A stretch of 64,000 nt of DNA, taken from the NCBI GenBank assembly GCA_020631735.1, contig CM036170.1:72059737-72123736 (forward strand), read 5' to 3'. Both the position numbers and the translations under genes were made by a program. Shown here one piece after another: positions 50,480-63,122 of the stretch. Each line of letters begins with the position of its first letter. Within the stretch, counting starts at the first letter, position 1. Below the pieces are notes generated by a model. The model searched no databases. It was not told the origin of the DNA and saw nothing but the letters and a program-made list of their open reading frames with translations. The DNA is from Saccharum officinarum. Taxonomy: Eukaryota; Streptophyta; Magnoliopsida; Poales; Poaceae.

Positions 50480-52975
50480 TGAAAGGTCCTTGTTTGGTTT
50501 TGGTAATTGAGTGACAACTTAGGTGGACTAATATGTGGTTATGTGAGATACACAGGAGATTAGTCCACAGGTAATGGTGTCATGAAGGAGCTCATTGCAT
50601 ATGAGACATGACATGGAGTCATGTGGCCAAGGTGGCAAAGATCATGATGAGGCTTGGCTTGATGGACCGGTTGCTAGGGTGAAGGGCAAGTTGTGTGATG
50701 GCTTGGCACCGAAGGACCGAGGCAACGATGAAGAGCAAGTGAGGTCAAGATTGATGAACCAATACGGTCACGTGATGATATGAAGTGAATCATATCATTT
50801 GTGATATGGTTGGTGCATGTGTTGCATCAACGACGGAGGAGATGGAGTGGAATGCGCAAGGCAAAGGTATAACCTAGGGCATTTCCATTTCACCGGTCAT
50901 AGGTGTGTAGAGAAGTTTATGACCGGGTTTAGGATAGATGGCCGTACTATCAAGAGGGGCAAACTTGTTTGCATATCGGTCATCTAGTGCCACTCATGTG
51001 ATCTAACTATGCATCGTTGCTAGGATCGAGTGGCGTGGCAAGTTGAGTGGTTAACTCCTTCGGTAAAATGATTATGAAAATGCTAACACACGTGCACAAG
51101 GTGGTGATCACTTGTTGGTGTTGGCACATTTGCGAAGGCGATGAAGTTTAAGCGGTAGAGAGGATTTGGGTTCCTCTCTCCCTCCCGCCGAGCTTTGCGA
51201 GCGCGGGATTCAGGCGTTTTTGAGAAGTTGAAATGCCTATTTTCACTACGCCGGAAGTCGGAAAAGAAACGGAGGCGAACGGAGGTCACAGAGGTGACCG
51301 GACGCCGCACCGGACGCGGTCATGGTATGACCGGACGCGTCTGGTCAGTACAGCGTAGGCGCGGGTGCTAGGGTTTGCAACCGGCGCGTCCGGTCACTCG
51401 CGGGACCGGCGCGTCCGGTCAGGTGTCCAGAGGAAACTAAGTACGATCGGACGCGAGGCGCGTCCGGTCACACTTGATCGAACGCGTCCGATCGTTGAAG
51501 GAGCTTACTGGACTCTAACCGGACGCGGGCACTGTCGCGTCCGGTCATCGCGAGGAGCGCGTCCGGTCGTTGTTTCGCGGGCGCGGGTGCTGTGCGGATC
51601 GGCGCGTCCGGTCGTTGCGAGGAGCGCGTCCGGTCGTTGCTTCGCGCGCGCGGTGCTGTGCGACCGGCGCGTCCGGTCGGTTGAGCAGCGCGTCCGATCA
51701 TAGCGTTTGACTGTTGGCGCGCAGTGACCGTTGGAGGATCTAACGGTCGCATTTGAAATTTGAGGGACACGTGGACGTCGCAGGGCGACCGGACGCGGTT
51801 GAGCGCGTCCGGTCAGTTATGACCGGCGCGTCCGGTCGTCCCGAAAGTACCCAGTGAAGGGGTAACGGCTCTATTTGACCGTGGGGTTATAAATAGATGC
51901 CTTGGCTGGTCGTGGCCATCAGCTGAGCACACTTTGGCCTTAGTGGCTTATGTGGTAGTGCTTGGAAGCCCTCTAACTCACTCATGCTTGATAGTGTTCA
52001 TCGGATCGAGTGAGAGAGCGATTCTAGTGTGTTGCATCAAGAGGATTGCATCGAGTGGCACTAGGTGATCATGTTGCAAGCCGGTGGTGCTTGTTACTCT
52101 TGGAGGTTGCCACCTCCTAGACGGCTTGGTGGCTTGCGACTCCGTTGAAGCACGCGTGGAGATTGTGCGTGGCTCCGGAGGAGAATTTGTGAGGGAGATT
52201 GTGCTCACCCCGCGGGGATCGCGAAGAGCAACTCTAGTAAAGCTCGTGGCTTGGAGGATCCCCATTTTGAGAGTGGATGTGCGGCACCCGCTGAGGGTTT
52301 GACTCTTGATAGTCAATTAGCTCGTGATCCATCAAGTGGGTGTATCGCCACAACGGGGACTAGCTGGTGGCAACCAAGTGAACCTCGGTGAAAAACCGCC
52401 GTGTCAACCTTGTGTACTTCTTCTTGGTGGTTTGCTTTCGATTCACAAGCTTGTATTTACTTTCATATACTTGTGCTTGTGTAGTTGCTCTTGTAACTAG
52501 TTGGCTTGTGTAGTTTGCTAGCTACGTTCTTGCTTGTGTAGCATTGAAGTAGCAACTGTTGCGTGGCTAATTTGGTTCGTGTAACCTTGTTAGTCATATT
52601 GCTTAGTTTGTGTAGCTAAGTAATTTGCGCTCTCTAGTTTGGCATTAGTTGCTTTGCTATTGAGCATTGCTAGTGAGCATAGGTGGCTTCGTGCTTTTGC
52701 TTACTAGAATTGTATAGGAGCTCCCCGGCTTTGCTAAAGTACTAGTGCATAGGTTTGTGTGACCTTGCTCTAGAATTGTTTAGGAGAGCTCTTGCTAAGG
52801 AAAGCACCTTAGTTACATAATTAGGATCTTTGTGAGGTGCTTGTGAACTTAGATAGAGGGGTGTAGTCTTGGCTAGACCGATAGTTTTAATTCCGCATTT
52901 GTTTCGGTTTGCCGACGTGATTATTTTTAGAAAGGACTATTCACCCCCCCTCTAGTCCGCCATCTCGACCCTTCA
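50480..52975 (+). mobile_element. Copia-type solo LTR, 2.50 kb
   Basis: Same family as 44282-46724: TGAAAGGTCCTTGTTTGG start and CTCGACCCTTCA end. It has a perfect duplication CCAGG at 50475-50479 and 52976-52980. The TATA box TATAAATAG is at 51888-51896. The CpG-rich region upstream of it is an array of GCGTCCGGTC units. No internal domain remains. Confidence 0.92.
51290..51850. repeat. GCGTCCGGTC motif array inside the LTR
   Basis: About ten exact copies of GCGTCCGGTC, plus variants such as GCGTCCGATC and its complement GACCGGACGC, at irregular 20-50 bp intervals. They sit 40-600 bp upstream of the LTR TATA box. Confidence 0.85.
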
Positions 52976-53597
52976 CCAGGCGACGCCCACGCCGCTAGAC
53001 CACGCACAAGGACCGCTCGCTCCCCTCCGCTTCTCATGCGCATTGCAACATGTGCAACACCCAATCTACTATTGCAACATCTAGATAAAACACTTGCAAC
53101 AAACGTCTGAAACACTTGCAAAACATTAGAAAAAAAAACTTAAAAACACATGTGTAGTCATTGCAAACATATGCAAACATTAATATAAAACACTTGCAAC
53201 ATACGTAGAAAAACACTTGCATATATATGCAACATCCCGATCTAGTTTTGCAACATTCAAATGAAACACTTGCAACATACGTCTGAAACTGATGAAACAT
53301 TTAGAACATACATTTAAAACATACGCGTATAGCCCATTACAACATGTGCAACATCCCAATCTACTTTTTGCAACATCGTTATGAAACACTTGCAACATAC
53401 CTCTAAAGCATATAAAACATTTGAAATGTACACTTGCAACATGCATCATATCTTGGTGCGGCCTCCTCTGCCGTCTTCATCGAGACGCCGTAGCCGTAGC
53501 AGGAGGCGAGGCCAGAGACCTTCCACGCCAAGGCCCGACGCTTTTCCTTACACAACGGCCTTAGTGGCTAGCTGGCGGCCGATGGAGCGGTCGCACA
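52976..53597. mobile_element. DNA transposon, middle piece with TTGCAACAT subterminal repeats
   Basis: From 53041 to 53450 the motif TTGCAACAT and relatives such as GAAACACTTGCAACATAC recur roughly every 30-60 bases. The segment is the continuation of 50354-50479 and is cut at 53597 by a Del-like LTR. Confidence 0.6.
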
Positions 53598-56500
53598 TGT
53601 AACAGAACCGACCAAATTATAAGAGCACAAGTACAAAAACAAGCGCCGAAACGCTTAAATTTTTGAACTTGAGCCCATATAATCCCGGTAGTCAATCGAA
53701 ACCACGAAGGATTTCAAACCAACTCTTTTACAACCAAGATCGCATCATTCAACATACACATCACACGTTATATTTCACAAGTAGAGCAGAAGTTCTCTTA
53801 CAACACACGGAGACGCAAATTATTACAAACCAAGTTCATAAAGTAGCGGAAGCATAACACATGCATTAGTTCACATACTACTGCCAGTATTACAGATCAC
53901 CATTTCACAAAAGCATCAAGGAAAAAAACTAACAGACGATCACGTCCGAGTAATCTAGTCCTCGTCACCCGCGGGGTGGAGGCAGATATTGCAGAAGCCC
54001 TGATAAAGCATGTCATCTGCAACAGGAGGGAATAAACCCTAAGTACGGGAATGTACTTAGCTAGACTTACCCGTCGAAATGGAAAACAAGAGACACCAAG
54101 GATCATGCAAGGCTTTTATAAGTAGAGCTGGCTGACATTACCTTTTGCGGAAAAGCATAAGTAATTTGAACTCTTTTAACCTGTACTATCATTTATTTTT
54201 AGCATTAACCTGTCATCTATCTTAGCACCTGTACTAAACATTCACTTGAGTATAATCAAACAATAATATTATTATATCCATAGCAGGTATAAATTGCGGC
54301 AACATTATATCATTCACTTAACCATCTGTTCAATTTAATGAGATCTACGTTGCCGCTGCTCAAGTCAAGTGCTCACTAACCGGGAGCGATGGCGATTCGA
54401 ATCGAATTCCTATCCAGCTGGAGGGGTATTTCTAACACTCACCGCGCAGGCCCCTGCCAGGGTCGCACAAGCCACCTTTCGTACAATTCAAGAGTCGCGG
54501 GTTCGAATGATGCCGCATCCCCAAGGGTGACACTCTGCCAGGTGCTAGGGACTCTAACCCCCCCTTGGTCTCACACCAATGTCCCCAAGCACAACGTTTC
54601 TCTCCTCTAAGATGCGACCTACCATTCGACTCCCGGCCTTAACCAAATTACTCGGCTTCACGGTCGAAACGACTTATCCGGCCAACTAAGTGTTAAACTG
54701 CGTTCAACATGACTCAAGGACGTACAGCGAATCGGTCCTTAAACGACTCAGACGGGCATAGCTCCGCACCCAATACGTGAAGTGTCTTGCGGCTGCACTA
54801 TTGAACTCCCGCCCGGTCTCAAATTAATTTTAGGCATGGTTTCATCCACGATAGCCAACATAGCCACTCGTGACCCATTCCTATATCTCACGGATGACCG
54901 GAAATCACCCGACTTCTACCGGACTAAGCAGGGCTAAGCATTAACACGGGCCTAAACCTAATTTAGGGTTTAAGTATGATATCTGGACAAGGACAGATAT
55001 AATGCAATAAGTGTTTCCATACAACTCCTACAACTTAATGCAGTAAACAAGTAAAAGTACTCAAGACTTATATTTAAAACAATTAGGTCAGCATGCACCG
55101 GGGCTTGCCTTTCAGAAAAGAGGACAGGCGATGATCTGGGCACTCAGGTAGGTCGTCTGCGGGCACTCCTTCGCCGGCTGGATCCTCGGACTCCCTCGGT
55201 TGCTCCTAGTCCTCCTCCGGAACCGTTCCCTCGAACTCGAGGGGTGTCATCCCCTCCGGTACACCTATTGCATGAATGCACAATAAATCTCATGGATGCA
55301 TAATGAATGCAATATGCTCGGAATGGAATGCATTGCAGCAATTTAAGTACTCTATTCAAGTTACTCCAATACTACGTGCAAATCTCTTCTCCGGAGGAGA
55401 AGTACTTACCTAATCTACCCAACCTAATGTATTATTGTTCCTCTTCAGATAAGGCCCTAACACCTAAAAATCATAAGAACAACATTACTTAGGTTACCAA
55501 CAACAAATCATCAAATATCGTAACAACATATTCTGGACAGCAACTACGTATTTCTATCATAACTCGAGATTCCCAAATCTTAAAGGCATGATACAAGACA
55601 ATCTGAAAAGCTTATAAAATACTCTACAATTCATTTTCAGACCCCAACGCTTAATTCTAAAGTTTACCCATTCAAAATTCTAAAGTTCCAGAAATCTGTC
55701 CTCTCCAAACAGAGAGCAGTCATTTCTGGATAGCCACTTTAAACAGCTGTAACTCCTAGACTACTAGGCCAAATGCCATCAAATTTTTACACAAACTAGT
55801 TTAACCAGTTTACTACCACTTTGATATTCACAAGTTTTCCAGCAAACACTTTTATTAAGGGTCAAACCTAAAAATGCTACTAGCTGTCCAGAAAACCTAG
55901 AAATATGAAGACTAAATATTTATTTATGTGTCAAACTTCCTCTATGACTAAACCAATGATACCAATAGTTCACACATATCATAAAAACACCAGAAAGTAA
56001 GGTGTGCCACCCTAGAACATTTATTTTCACCCTTTTCTTAATTTACTTAATTAATTAAGTGGAAAATTAAACCTATATGCAAACTGCTTGTAAAAATTCT
56101 ACAAAAATTATAGGAGACTCTCTGACCTAAAAAGAGGCTACTGTAAAAATTTGAACTAAAATTTTTTACATAAACTCCCTACACAAAATTCACAAGCCAA
56201 AAAGGCTGATTTTTGGCATAAATAACAAAGCACATTGAAAAGTATCAAACAACAAAATTTATATTTTTCTTAAACACTTTTAGGGTACCAGGACGCTCTC
56301 CACAAATTTATATGAACATTGCACATGTAGAAAAATTACTAAAATTCATTCAAGTATTTCCTAACATAAAATGATATCATCATAACTTAAAAAATACTCA
56401 AGCAATAGTATCCAAATTTTTATCAGAGCTAGCATATGCACAAAATAGCCTACTCACCAATTTTCATAATTTTTGGGACAATAGAACTTCAGTTATTCAT

Positions 56501-58520
56501 ATAACAAGTTTATATCCAATTTAAGACACATTTCAAAACCCCAATTAATCCTTCCAGAAAATAAACATCACATACCTATTTGATATTTTTCTTAAATACT
56601 ACACTTCATGCAGAGCCCAAAAAAATTTAAATCATAATTTTTGAGCAAGTAAAACCCTGGATATGAAATTCCTAAACATCATCTAAATCTTGTGAAATAT
56701 AACTCAGAAATCAACCCTAGCTACAGTACTGGGCCGGCCCGACTCGCCAGCGCGGCCCAGCCAGCGCGCGGCCTGACCCGATTCCCGCCCGCGTGCGTCT
56801 GCCAGGAGGGACCCGCTGTCAGCCAGAGAGGGACAGGGGACCGGCGAGCCGAGAGCTCCGGCGAGCGGATTCACGCCGTCGGCAGCTCCTCTGACCAAGC
56901 CGAGCACACCACCGTGCCGACGGTGAGGGTGGATGGCAGCGAACGCGTGGCGGTACACCGGCGAGCTCCGGCCGCTAGATGGCTGGCAGAGGGGTGCACC
57001 CACTTCTTAGAACCCTGGCGGACCTTCCGAGGCTACGCAAACGGATTGGGATGAAGTGGAGCAGCTTGGCCGCGTGAGCACCTGGCCGTCGGCCATGGCG
57101 TGGCAGTGCGCGGCCGTGTTCCGGTTTGACCGGACCGGGACTGGTGGTAGCGTCATCACTCGAGCATCTAGGTGTGATGGGGAAGAGGGGACATGAGCGA
57201 GGGAAGGCGGAGGAGTGCGGTGCGGTGCTGGCTACGGTGACCCTAACCACAGAGGAGCTCCGGTGGCATTTGGGATGGGCGGAGGCGGCAATGCGGCTCA
57301 TCTTGGGCTCGATTGAAGTCACGAGTTGGTCGAGGAGGTGCAGGGCAGTGTGGCGGAGTGAGGGACGTGATTTGATTTGGCCGGTAGGAATGCGGTGGCG
57401 AGCTCTCACGATCGCGGCAAGGCACGCGGCGGCGATGCGGCTCGGTGCGTCCGCCTGAGCACGGGAGGAGAGAGAGAGAGGTTGGGGCGGCATCGTGGCG
57501 ATGTAGGGGTTCGTCCGGACCTGACCGGTGGGGCCACGGCTAGCGTACGGCTGCCACCGCGTGGCCACGCGTCGAAGACGGCCTGCGGCTGGTCGGCCAC
57601 GCTGCCCTGACAGACTGAAACGAAGCCGACGTTTAGTGACTGACAGAGCAAGTTTGACGCTGATTAACTTCTAATCTAGCTCGAGTTAACAGAAGATGAT
57701 AATACCAAAATGGTAGAGCTACATGAGGGCTATAATTTTGTCAATTAGCTCAAAGACTGGTTCGGCCTGGTTTTTGAGTTACAAGGTGGTGAAGTGATGT
57801 TCAGTGACACGGTTTACAGTTTGCCACTTAGCCAAAATGGCTAAGTCACAAAACAGCTTCTAAGACTGACTTGTGGGCCATTTTTGACCATGTTCAGGTC
57901 ATTTTCATGAGATGACCATATTAGAACTTTTGTTCCTTATGAACTTCTCTACAACTTTGCTTAAGGTTGCTCCTCCATGCAAGATTTCTAAGCTGGACTT
58001 TTTAATTGGTCAAACCAGATCACTCTAGGGGTCCAAACTTAGTCAACAACATTTGGAAGGGCAATTTGATAATTTTGGTCAACATGAACATTGCTCCACT
58101 ACTTACCCTAAATGTAATTAAGGTGTTATAAGACCTAATTAGCTACTCTACACATTGGTTGCACAAAACTCCTAGTGTCACATACTTTGAAACAAGCAAA
58201 TCAAGATTTCACCCAATGTTGCAAGATCATGTTGCACATGTTGTATGAGTGTGTTGCATAGCACTTGCTAATCATGTTACACTAAAGTGGTTGGCATGTC
58301 TAAAAAGGAAGTTGCACATATGGTACTTGTGTTTTGCACACTACTCACTTCTTAATACACATAAAATATAAACACATGTTGCAATGTTTTGAAAGCAAGT
58401 TTCACATATTATAAGCTCATGCATGAAATGAATGATGCTCACACTCATGAATGAGATAATTAATGTTAATGCTTATGAAATGCAATGCAATTAAGGAAGC
58501 CAAACACCTGAGGTGTTACA
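53598..58520 (-). mobile_element. Del-like solo LTR, 4.9 kb
   Basis: On the minus strand it begins TGTAACACCTCAGGTG and ends CGGTTCTGTTACA, the same termini as the other Del-type LTRs. The flanks GCACA (53593-53597) and GCACG (58521-58525) agree at four of five bases, a slightly decayed target duplication. There is no internal region. The GC-rich part (56720-57620) gives long spurious frames. It is about 1 kb longer than the two other LTRs, so it is a different subfamily or holds an insertion I could not delimit. Confidence 0.8.
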
Positions 58521-58870
58521 GCACGCATGGGAGTGGCGGTGCCCGCGCTGTCAGGCAAAGCGGGCCGCAGAGCAGAGGCAGCTCAGCGGGACAGCACGGT
58601 GGAGAAGGGGAAGGAGTAGCACGGGGTGACCGTCAATGGCGAAGCGGGCCGCAGAATAGGAGCAGTGAGGCGGCCGACAAAGCAGGAGCAGATAGGGTCA
58701 CTGTCGACGTGCATAGCAGAGCGGAGCAAGTCTCTCATCTCCTTATCCAATAGGCGCAACGGAAGAGATGGACGTGGATATACCGTAATTAAAAAACAAG
58801 CTGGCGCAGAGCAGAGGTTTATTGGACTGGAATACAAGCCTAGGATGGGGCGTCCGGATGGATGGACGCC
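58521..58870. mobile_element. DNA transposon with GTCCGGACG ends, right piece
   Basis: GC-rich continuation after the LTR, ending in GGCGTCCGGATGGATGG followed by ACGCC. Part of the element that starts at 50354. Confidence 0.5.
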
Positions 58871-58927
58871 TTGCATGTAGCATTTCCGTATTTGTATACA
58901 TAAACATAAATGCATATGAAAAAAATT

Positions 58928-60372
58928 AGAAAAAGTCTACATAACCTCCTCACTTATTGCAACTCGACTACTTCACCACCAACCTATAAAACCAGGTATT
59001 TAACCCCCTTATCTTTGCAAAACCATTCAAATAACCCCCTACGGTGGTTTTGTACAGTGGTTTTGCCACAACGACGCGCTAAGATGGACTTTGATGCTGA
59101 CGTGGACAACTGATTAAGTGGCCCCCGCTTGTAAGTGGCAGAGGACCGCTGGTTCACGCGAGACGCAGTTCGTGCAGTGCGTCGTAGGCGCATGACGAGC
59201 TCCGCCGCTCCCTGTCCGGCGCCGCAGCCATGGAGTACGCACCGCTCTGCTATAAGTGCCTGCACGTGAAAGATGGGACCCACCATCGATTACAGTGGAA
59301 GAAATCAAGGAAGCACCGTGGCGTGCAGCAGCACCGTGGCCGATGCCTTCGCCTCCGCATTCATCTTCCTTTCCTCTCCGAGCAGTTGGAAGCGGCGTCG
59401 ACGCTGAAACTTCTACTGCACCCACAGCAGGGGCGGCGGCGTGGCGAGCATCCTCCTCTTCGTTTTTGACGCCTTCTCTGTTCTGCATCGACTCCGATCC
59501 CTCTGTTACTGCTTCAACGATTGGACAAGGAAAGCCAATAGTGCGCAGAAAAAACGCAAGGCAACGGAGGAGCAGCCTGGCGGCGAGGTTCCCATCGCCC
59601 ATGGGCCACGACAATGGCGAGGCGAATGGCCCATCGCCCACGGCAGCCTTTGCGGTGTCCGCACAAGCCATGGTAGCTAGCTAGCAGCAACCACGGCAGC
59701 CAATAGTCCGCGGAAGGCCGGTGGTAGAAGTGGACACCGCAAAGGTTTGGACCAAGAGCAGAGGACGGGGTGGAATGCACCATGCGCGCCTTTCCGAGCT
59801 CCAGGATGCCGTCGAGACTCGGGATATGCAGGTCGTTGCGGCGCCGCCGGGCTACATGGACGAGCCACATCGAGCCGTTCCAATCTCGCGGGCTTACGGC
59901 GCGGGTCTGCGTGGGCTCGCGGCGCAGTCAGCCCAGCGGGTTAGCGGCTTGGCCGCGCCACTTGCATCCCTACCACCGCGGCCGCCTAGCACGCAGCGCT
60001 CTCGCCGCTATCCGCGGTCCGCGTCGAGGCCGCCGCCGCCGTGCTGCTCCCCTCGCTCGCCTTCCTCCCGCGCGTCGCCCTGCCATGGCCGCGCCGCCCC
60101 GCTCGCTGCCAGCCGCGCTTGCCAGGGCCGATGCTCTCGCAGCAAAGGTGAGGAGACCTGCCCACTTACACGTGGGGTCCACTCGTCAATCATCCACATC
60201 AGCATCAAAATATATCTCAACGCGGCAGTGTGGCAAAACTACTATGTAAAACCACCGTACGGGGTTATTTGAACTGTTTTGCAAAGGTGATGAGATTAAA
60301 TTCCTGATTTTATAGGTTAGGGGGTGAAGTAGTCGAGTTGCAATAGGTGAGGAGGTTGCGTATATTTTTTCC
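58928..60372. mobile_element. Non-autonomous MULE-like element with 250-bp inverted ends
   Basis: The left arm (AGAAAAAGTCTACATAACCT, CTATTTAACCCC-type text) is the reverse complement of the right arm, roughly 58928-59150 versus 60160-60372; for example TGCAACTCGACTACTTCACC matches on both. The flanking 9-mers AAAAAAATT and GAAAATATT agree at seven of nine positions. The GC-rich interior (59150-60150) has overlapping frames in all registers and no transposase, so any captured gene is unrecognised. Confidence 0.75.
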
Positions 60373-60431
60373 GAAAATATTAGACATGCCAGTAATTGGG
60401 TGGCAACAGGTGTAAATACGATGGACAAGCA

Positions 60432-60707
60432 TGTAAGGGCCGACCGAACTAATCCGCGAACGTTCATTCGATTGGAAACTAGCGGTCAATAATCTAACAA
60501 CAAATAAAATTCTTTTTTTGGGAAAAGCAGATGGCCGCACGCACCGCGGAGGCTTGCGCCGCTCTACTGCATGCGCCCACCCAGCTCCTCATCTCCTTCT
60601 CGGATGTGACGTCGCCTTTAAACAAATAAAAACATTTATTTCAAATTGCTATAACTTCTGAACGGGACATCCGATTTCAATTCCGTCTACATAGGTCGGC
60701 CCTTACA
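60432..60707. mobile_element. MITE with perfect 15-bp inverted ends
   Basis: ATGTAAGGGCCGACC at the left and GGTCGGCCCTTACAT at the right are exact complements, 276 bp overall. The target duplication could not be defined. I do not recognise the family. Confidence 0.65.
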
Positions 60708-62169
60708 TATGTTTCGAAGATTTTTTTTTTCTAGTAACAATTTATGCGTACTACCTTATATCATATAACTTATACGAAAAACTTAGAAACACAAGAATTA
60801 TGAAACATAACTTATTTATGAAAAGTTATTAAACACAAATGAACAAATTAATTTATAACTTATACCAAAACTTGCAGACACAAAGTTGTTAACACACAAA
60901 GGAACAAAATAACTTATAACTTATACCAAAACTTAGAAACACAAAAATTATGCAACACAGCTTATGTATAAAAGTTATCAAATACAACTTTTGTACACGA
61001 GTTATTCAATACAACTTGTGTACATAAGTTATTCTATACAGCCTGCCAATTAACTTATAACTTATAAAAAAAAACTTGAAAACACAAAAATTATGAAACA
61101 CAACTTATGTACAAAATTTACGAAACATAACTTGTATACATAAGTTATTTTATACAACTTGCTAACACTGCCAAAAAAATAAATAAATAAAAAGAAGGAT
61201 AAAAAATATTTAAAAATGAAAAGAATACTAAAAATCATATAAAAGAAAAACTAAATAAAAAGAAAAAACAAAAAAAGAAGCGTGTGGGCACATGCAGGAG
61301 TAGACGCCAAGCGGCAGGAGCAGGTCGGAGGCGCGCAACATACTTGTGGAGACAGTGTTCGCTCCTTCCAGAACGAGTGAACATTCATTGAGTTGGAATT
61401 GGGTGTAAGGGCTCGGCACAGATGTATCCGTGCGTGAGATATATCTTCATCAACGGCTGGAGACCAGGTGCCACTGCTGGTATCGCTCGATCAATACTTC
61501 GCAGCAGGTGTTGACGCGGACGACGTGTTCCCACTTGCACCGTGAATGAACGCCAGCAGGTGATAGTGTTGCCCAGAATAGAAGGAAGCCCTTTGTTTTT
61601 TTTTTTTCATTTTTTCCTTGATCATAGCACGAGGTATGTATTTTATTAAGAGGAGGTAGAGTTGTTAAAGTGTAAAGCTAGCGGAAATCCAAGGATTACC
61701 GCACCCAACACAAGACTCCTAGAAAACACGCAAAAAAAGAAGCAACCGACACAAAGAGACACACTCCTGCAGCACAGACTCTTAAACAAAGCTGCGACGT
61801 GCACGGCCAAAGAGGTCATGCACAGTCCACACAACCATAGATGATCTAACCAAGAGAAAAACTTCACTAGGCGTCACGCTTGGCGAAAACGCTCTGGAAG
61901 GCGTCGAAAGCCTCATGATCAAGCTGCTGTTGCGTGTTCGACAATCCCCATCGCCTTATCATCACATTCTATGCGTGCACCATGGGGTTAGCAACATGGG
62001 AGTTGCTCTTTTTGGCAAGTCGTTCGCTGCGACGTGGCGACCACATGGCGGGTATCCTTGCCTTGCGCAACCTTGGCTGGGCCTTCAAAGCAGGGGATTC
62101 CAACCGAACGCAAACCAGGAACCAGCTACGTGAATTCAACAGCTTTAGCTGAGGGGGCATTTCCAATGT
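60708..62169. other. AT-rich repetitive stretch, no gene seen
   Basis: 60740-61160 is built from imperfect repeats around ACTTATAACTTATACCAAAA and AACACAAAAATTATG. The rest up to 62169 shows no credible coding region; parts may be the degenerate 3' side of the DUF295-type pseudogene. Confidence 0.5.
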
Positions 62170-63122
62170 TCATCGAAACACACATGATGCTTCATGCCCT
62201 AGGAAGAGAGCATCATCTCCAATGTTTGTCACCGGGGCATTTTTTCCGCTGATAAGGTCAGCGAGCCTGTAAACCATTAGGCGTTCTTGTGATTTGTCTG
62301 GGAAGCCGATAAGCATGAGCTCCGAGCCACATTCCACCAGGTGAACTGGTGATGTGCCGATGATTCCAACCAGTGGGCGCTCCACGATCATCCTCAGTGG
62401 ATGCAGCAAGACCTCCGAGTTTGGCTCTGCAGGTGGATCAATCTGGCAGATGCCCACAAGGTTCCCGTTACGAGACCTCGCTGACATTGTGTACAGTTTG
62501 CCCTGGAAAAACAATGTTGGTGACAGCCAAATGGAGAGCTGCTAGGCTGAGAGAGTCCAGCGATGGTCACCGGTGATGGTGTGAGCTACGTGGTGTATCA
62601 TGTCGAGGGCTAGCATGATGGTGAATCAGTGATGGCCTCGGAATTGCTGATGTTAACGACAACGCAAACCCCCCCTAAACAAGATGTGAAGCTCACGGAG
62701 TTTGCTACCCTCGCTCATCCTATGGTAGTACAGCGCCTGGGGTTTCATCTGCGACAGGATGGACAGTAGTGGTGGGAGCTCGGCGATATCGCCGATGAAG
62801 AGATGGAGGAGGCAGAAGGCAGTGACATTGTCATGGTGCAGGAGTAGGACCAGGAGGTCATCGATCGACCGAGTTGAGGACGACGTGGTCATCGAATAGC
62901 GGGAGGTGGACGAGCGCGGACGAACATGCCCATGGAGAAGTTGAAGAAGCACACGTACCCACCGAGATGGGGGTGGCCAGGGTAGAGGTCATAGCCCTTG
63001 GGTAGCATCATCCAGCAACGTTGGTGGAAGCGCGGGTCGACAACGCCGTGGCTGCGCAGGCAAAGGGTGCTGGAGTTCCGGTGTGTGCAGATGGCGCGGA
63101 AGTGGACGTGTAGTCCAGTAGG
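62170..63122 (-). pseudogene. DUF295-type (F-box associated) pseudogene
   Basis: The C-terminal half is an open frame (62170-62514) with ARSRNGNLVGICQIDPPAEP, LVECGSELMLIGF and VYRLADLISGK...GDDALFLG. These are the hallmarks of the grass DUF295 family, often found behind an F-box in putative SCF adaptors. Upstream on the minus strand other frames contain HGVVDPRFHQRWWMMLPKGY, GGYVCFFNFSMGMFVRARPP, FIGDIAELPPLLSILSQMKP and YYHRMSEGSKLRELH. The reading shifts frame at least three times. No F-box N-terminus is visible, so it is truncated and disabled. Confidence 0.8.

Noticed and set aside
51290..51850. CRISPR-like array of GCGTCCGGTC
   Set aside because: The units are short and irregularly spaced with no constant repeat/spacer pattern, and lie inside a plant LTR.
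57126..57568. Long frames on both strands around 57.1-57.6 kb
   Set aside because: Same GC-rich LTR region in the third Del-like LTR; no conserved motif.
59114..60272. Frames of 118-185 codons
   Set aside because: They lie in the GC-rich interior of a MULE-like element, occur on both strands, and show no recognisable domain.
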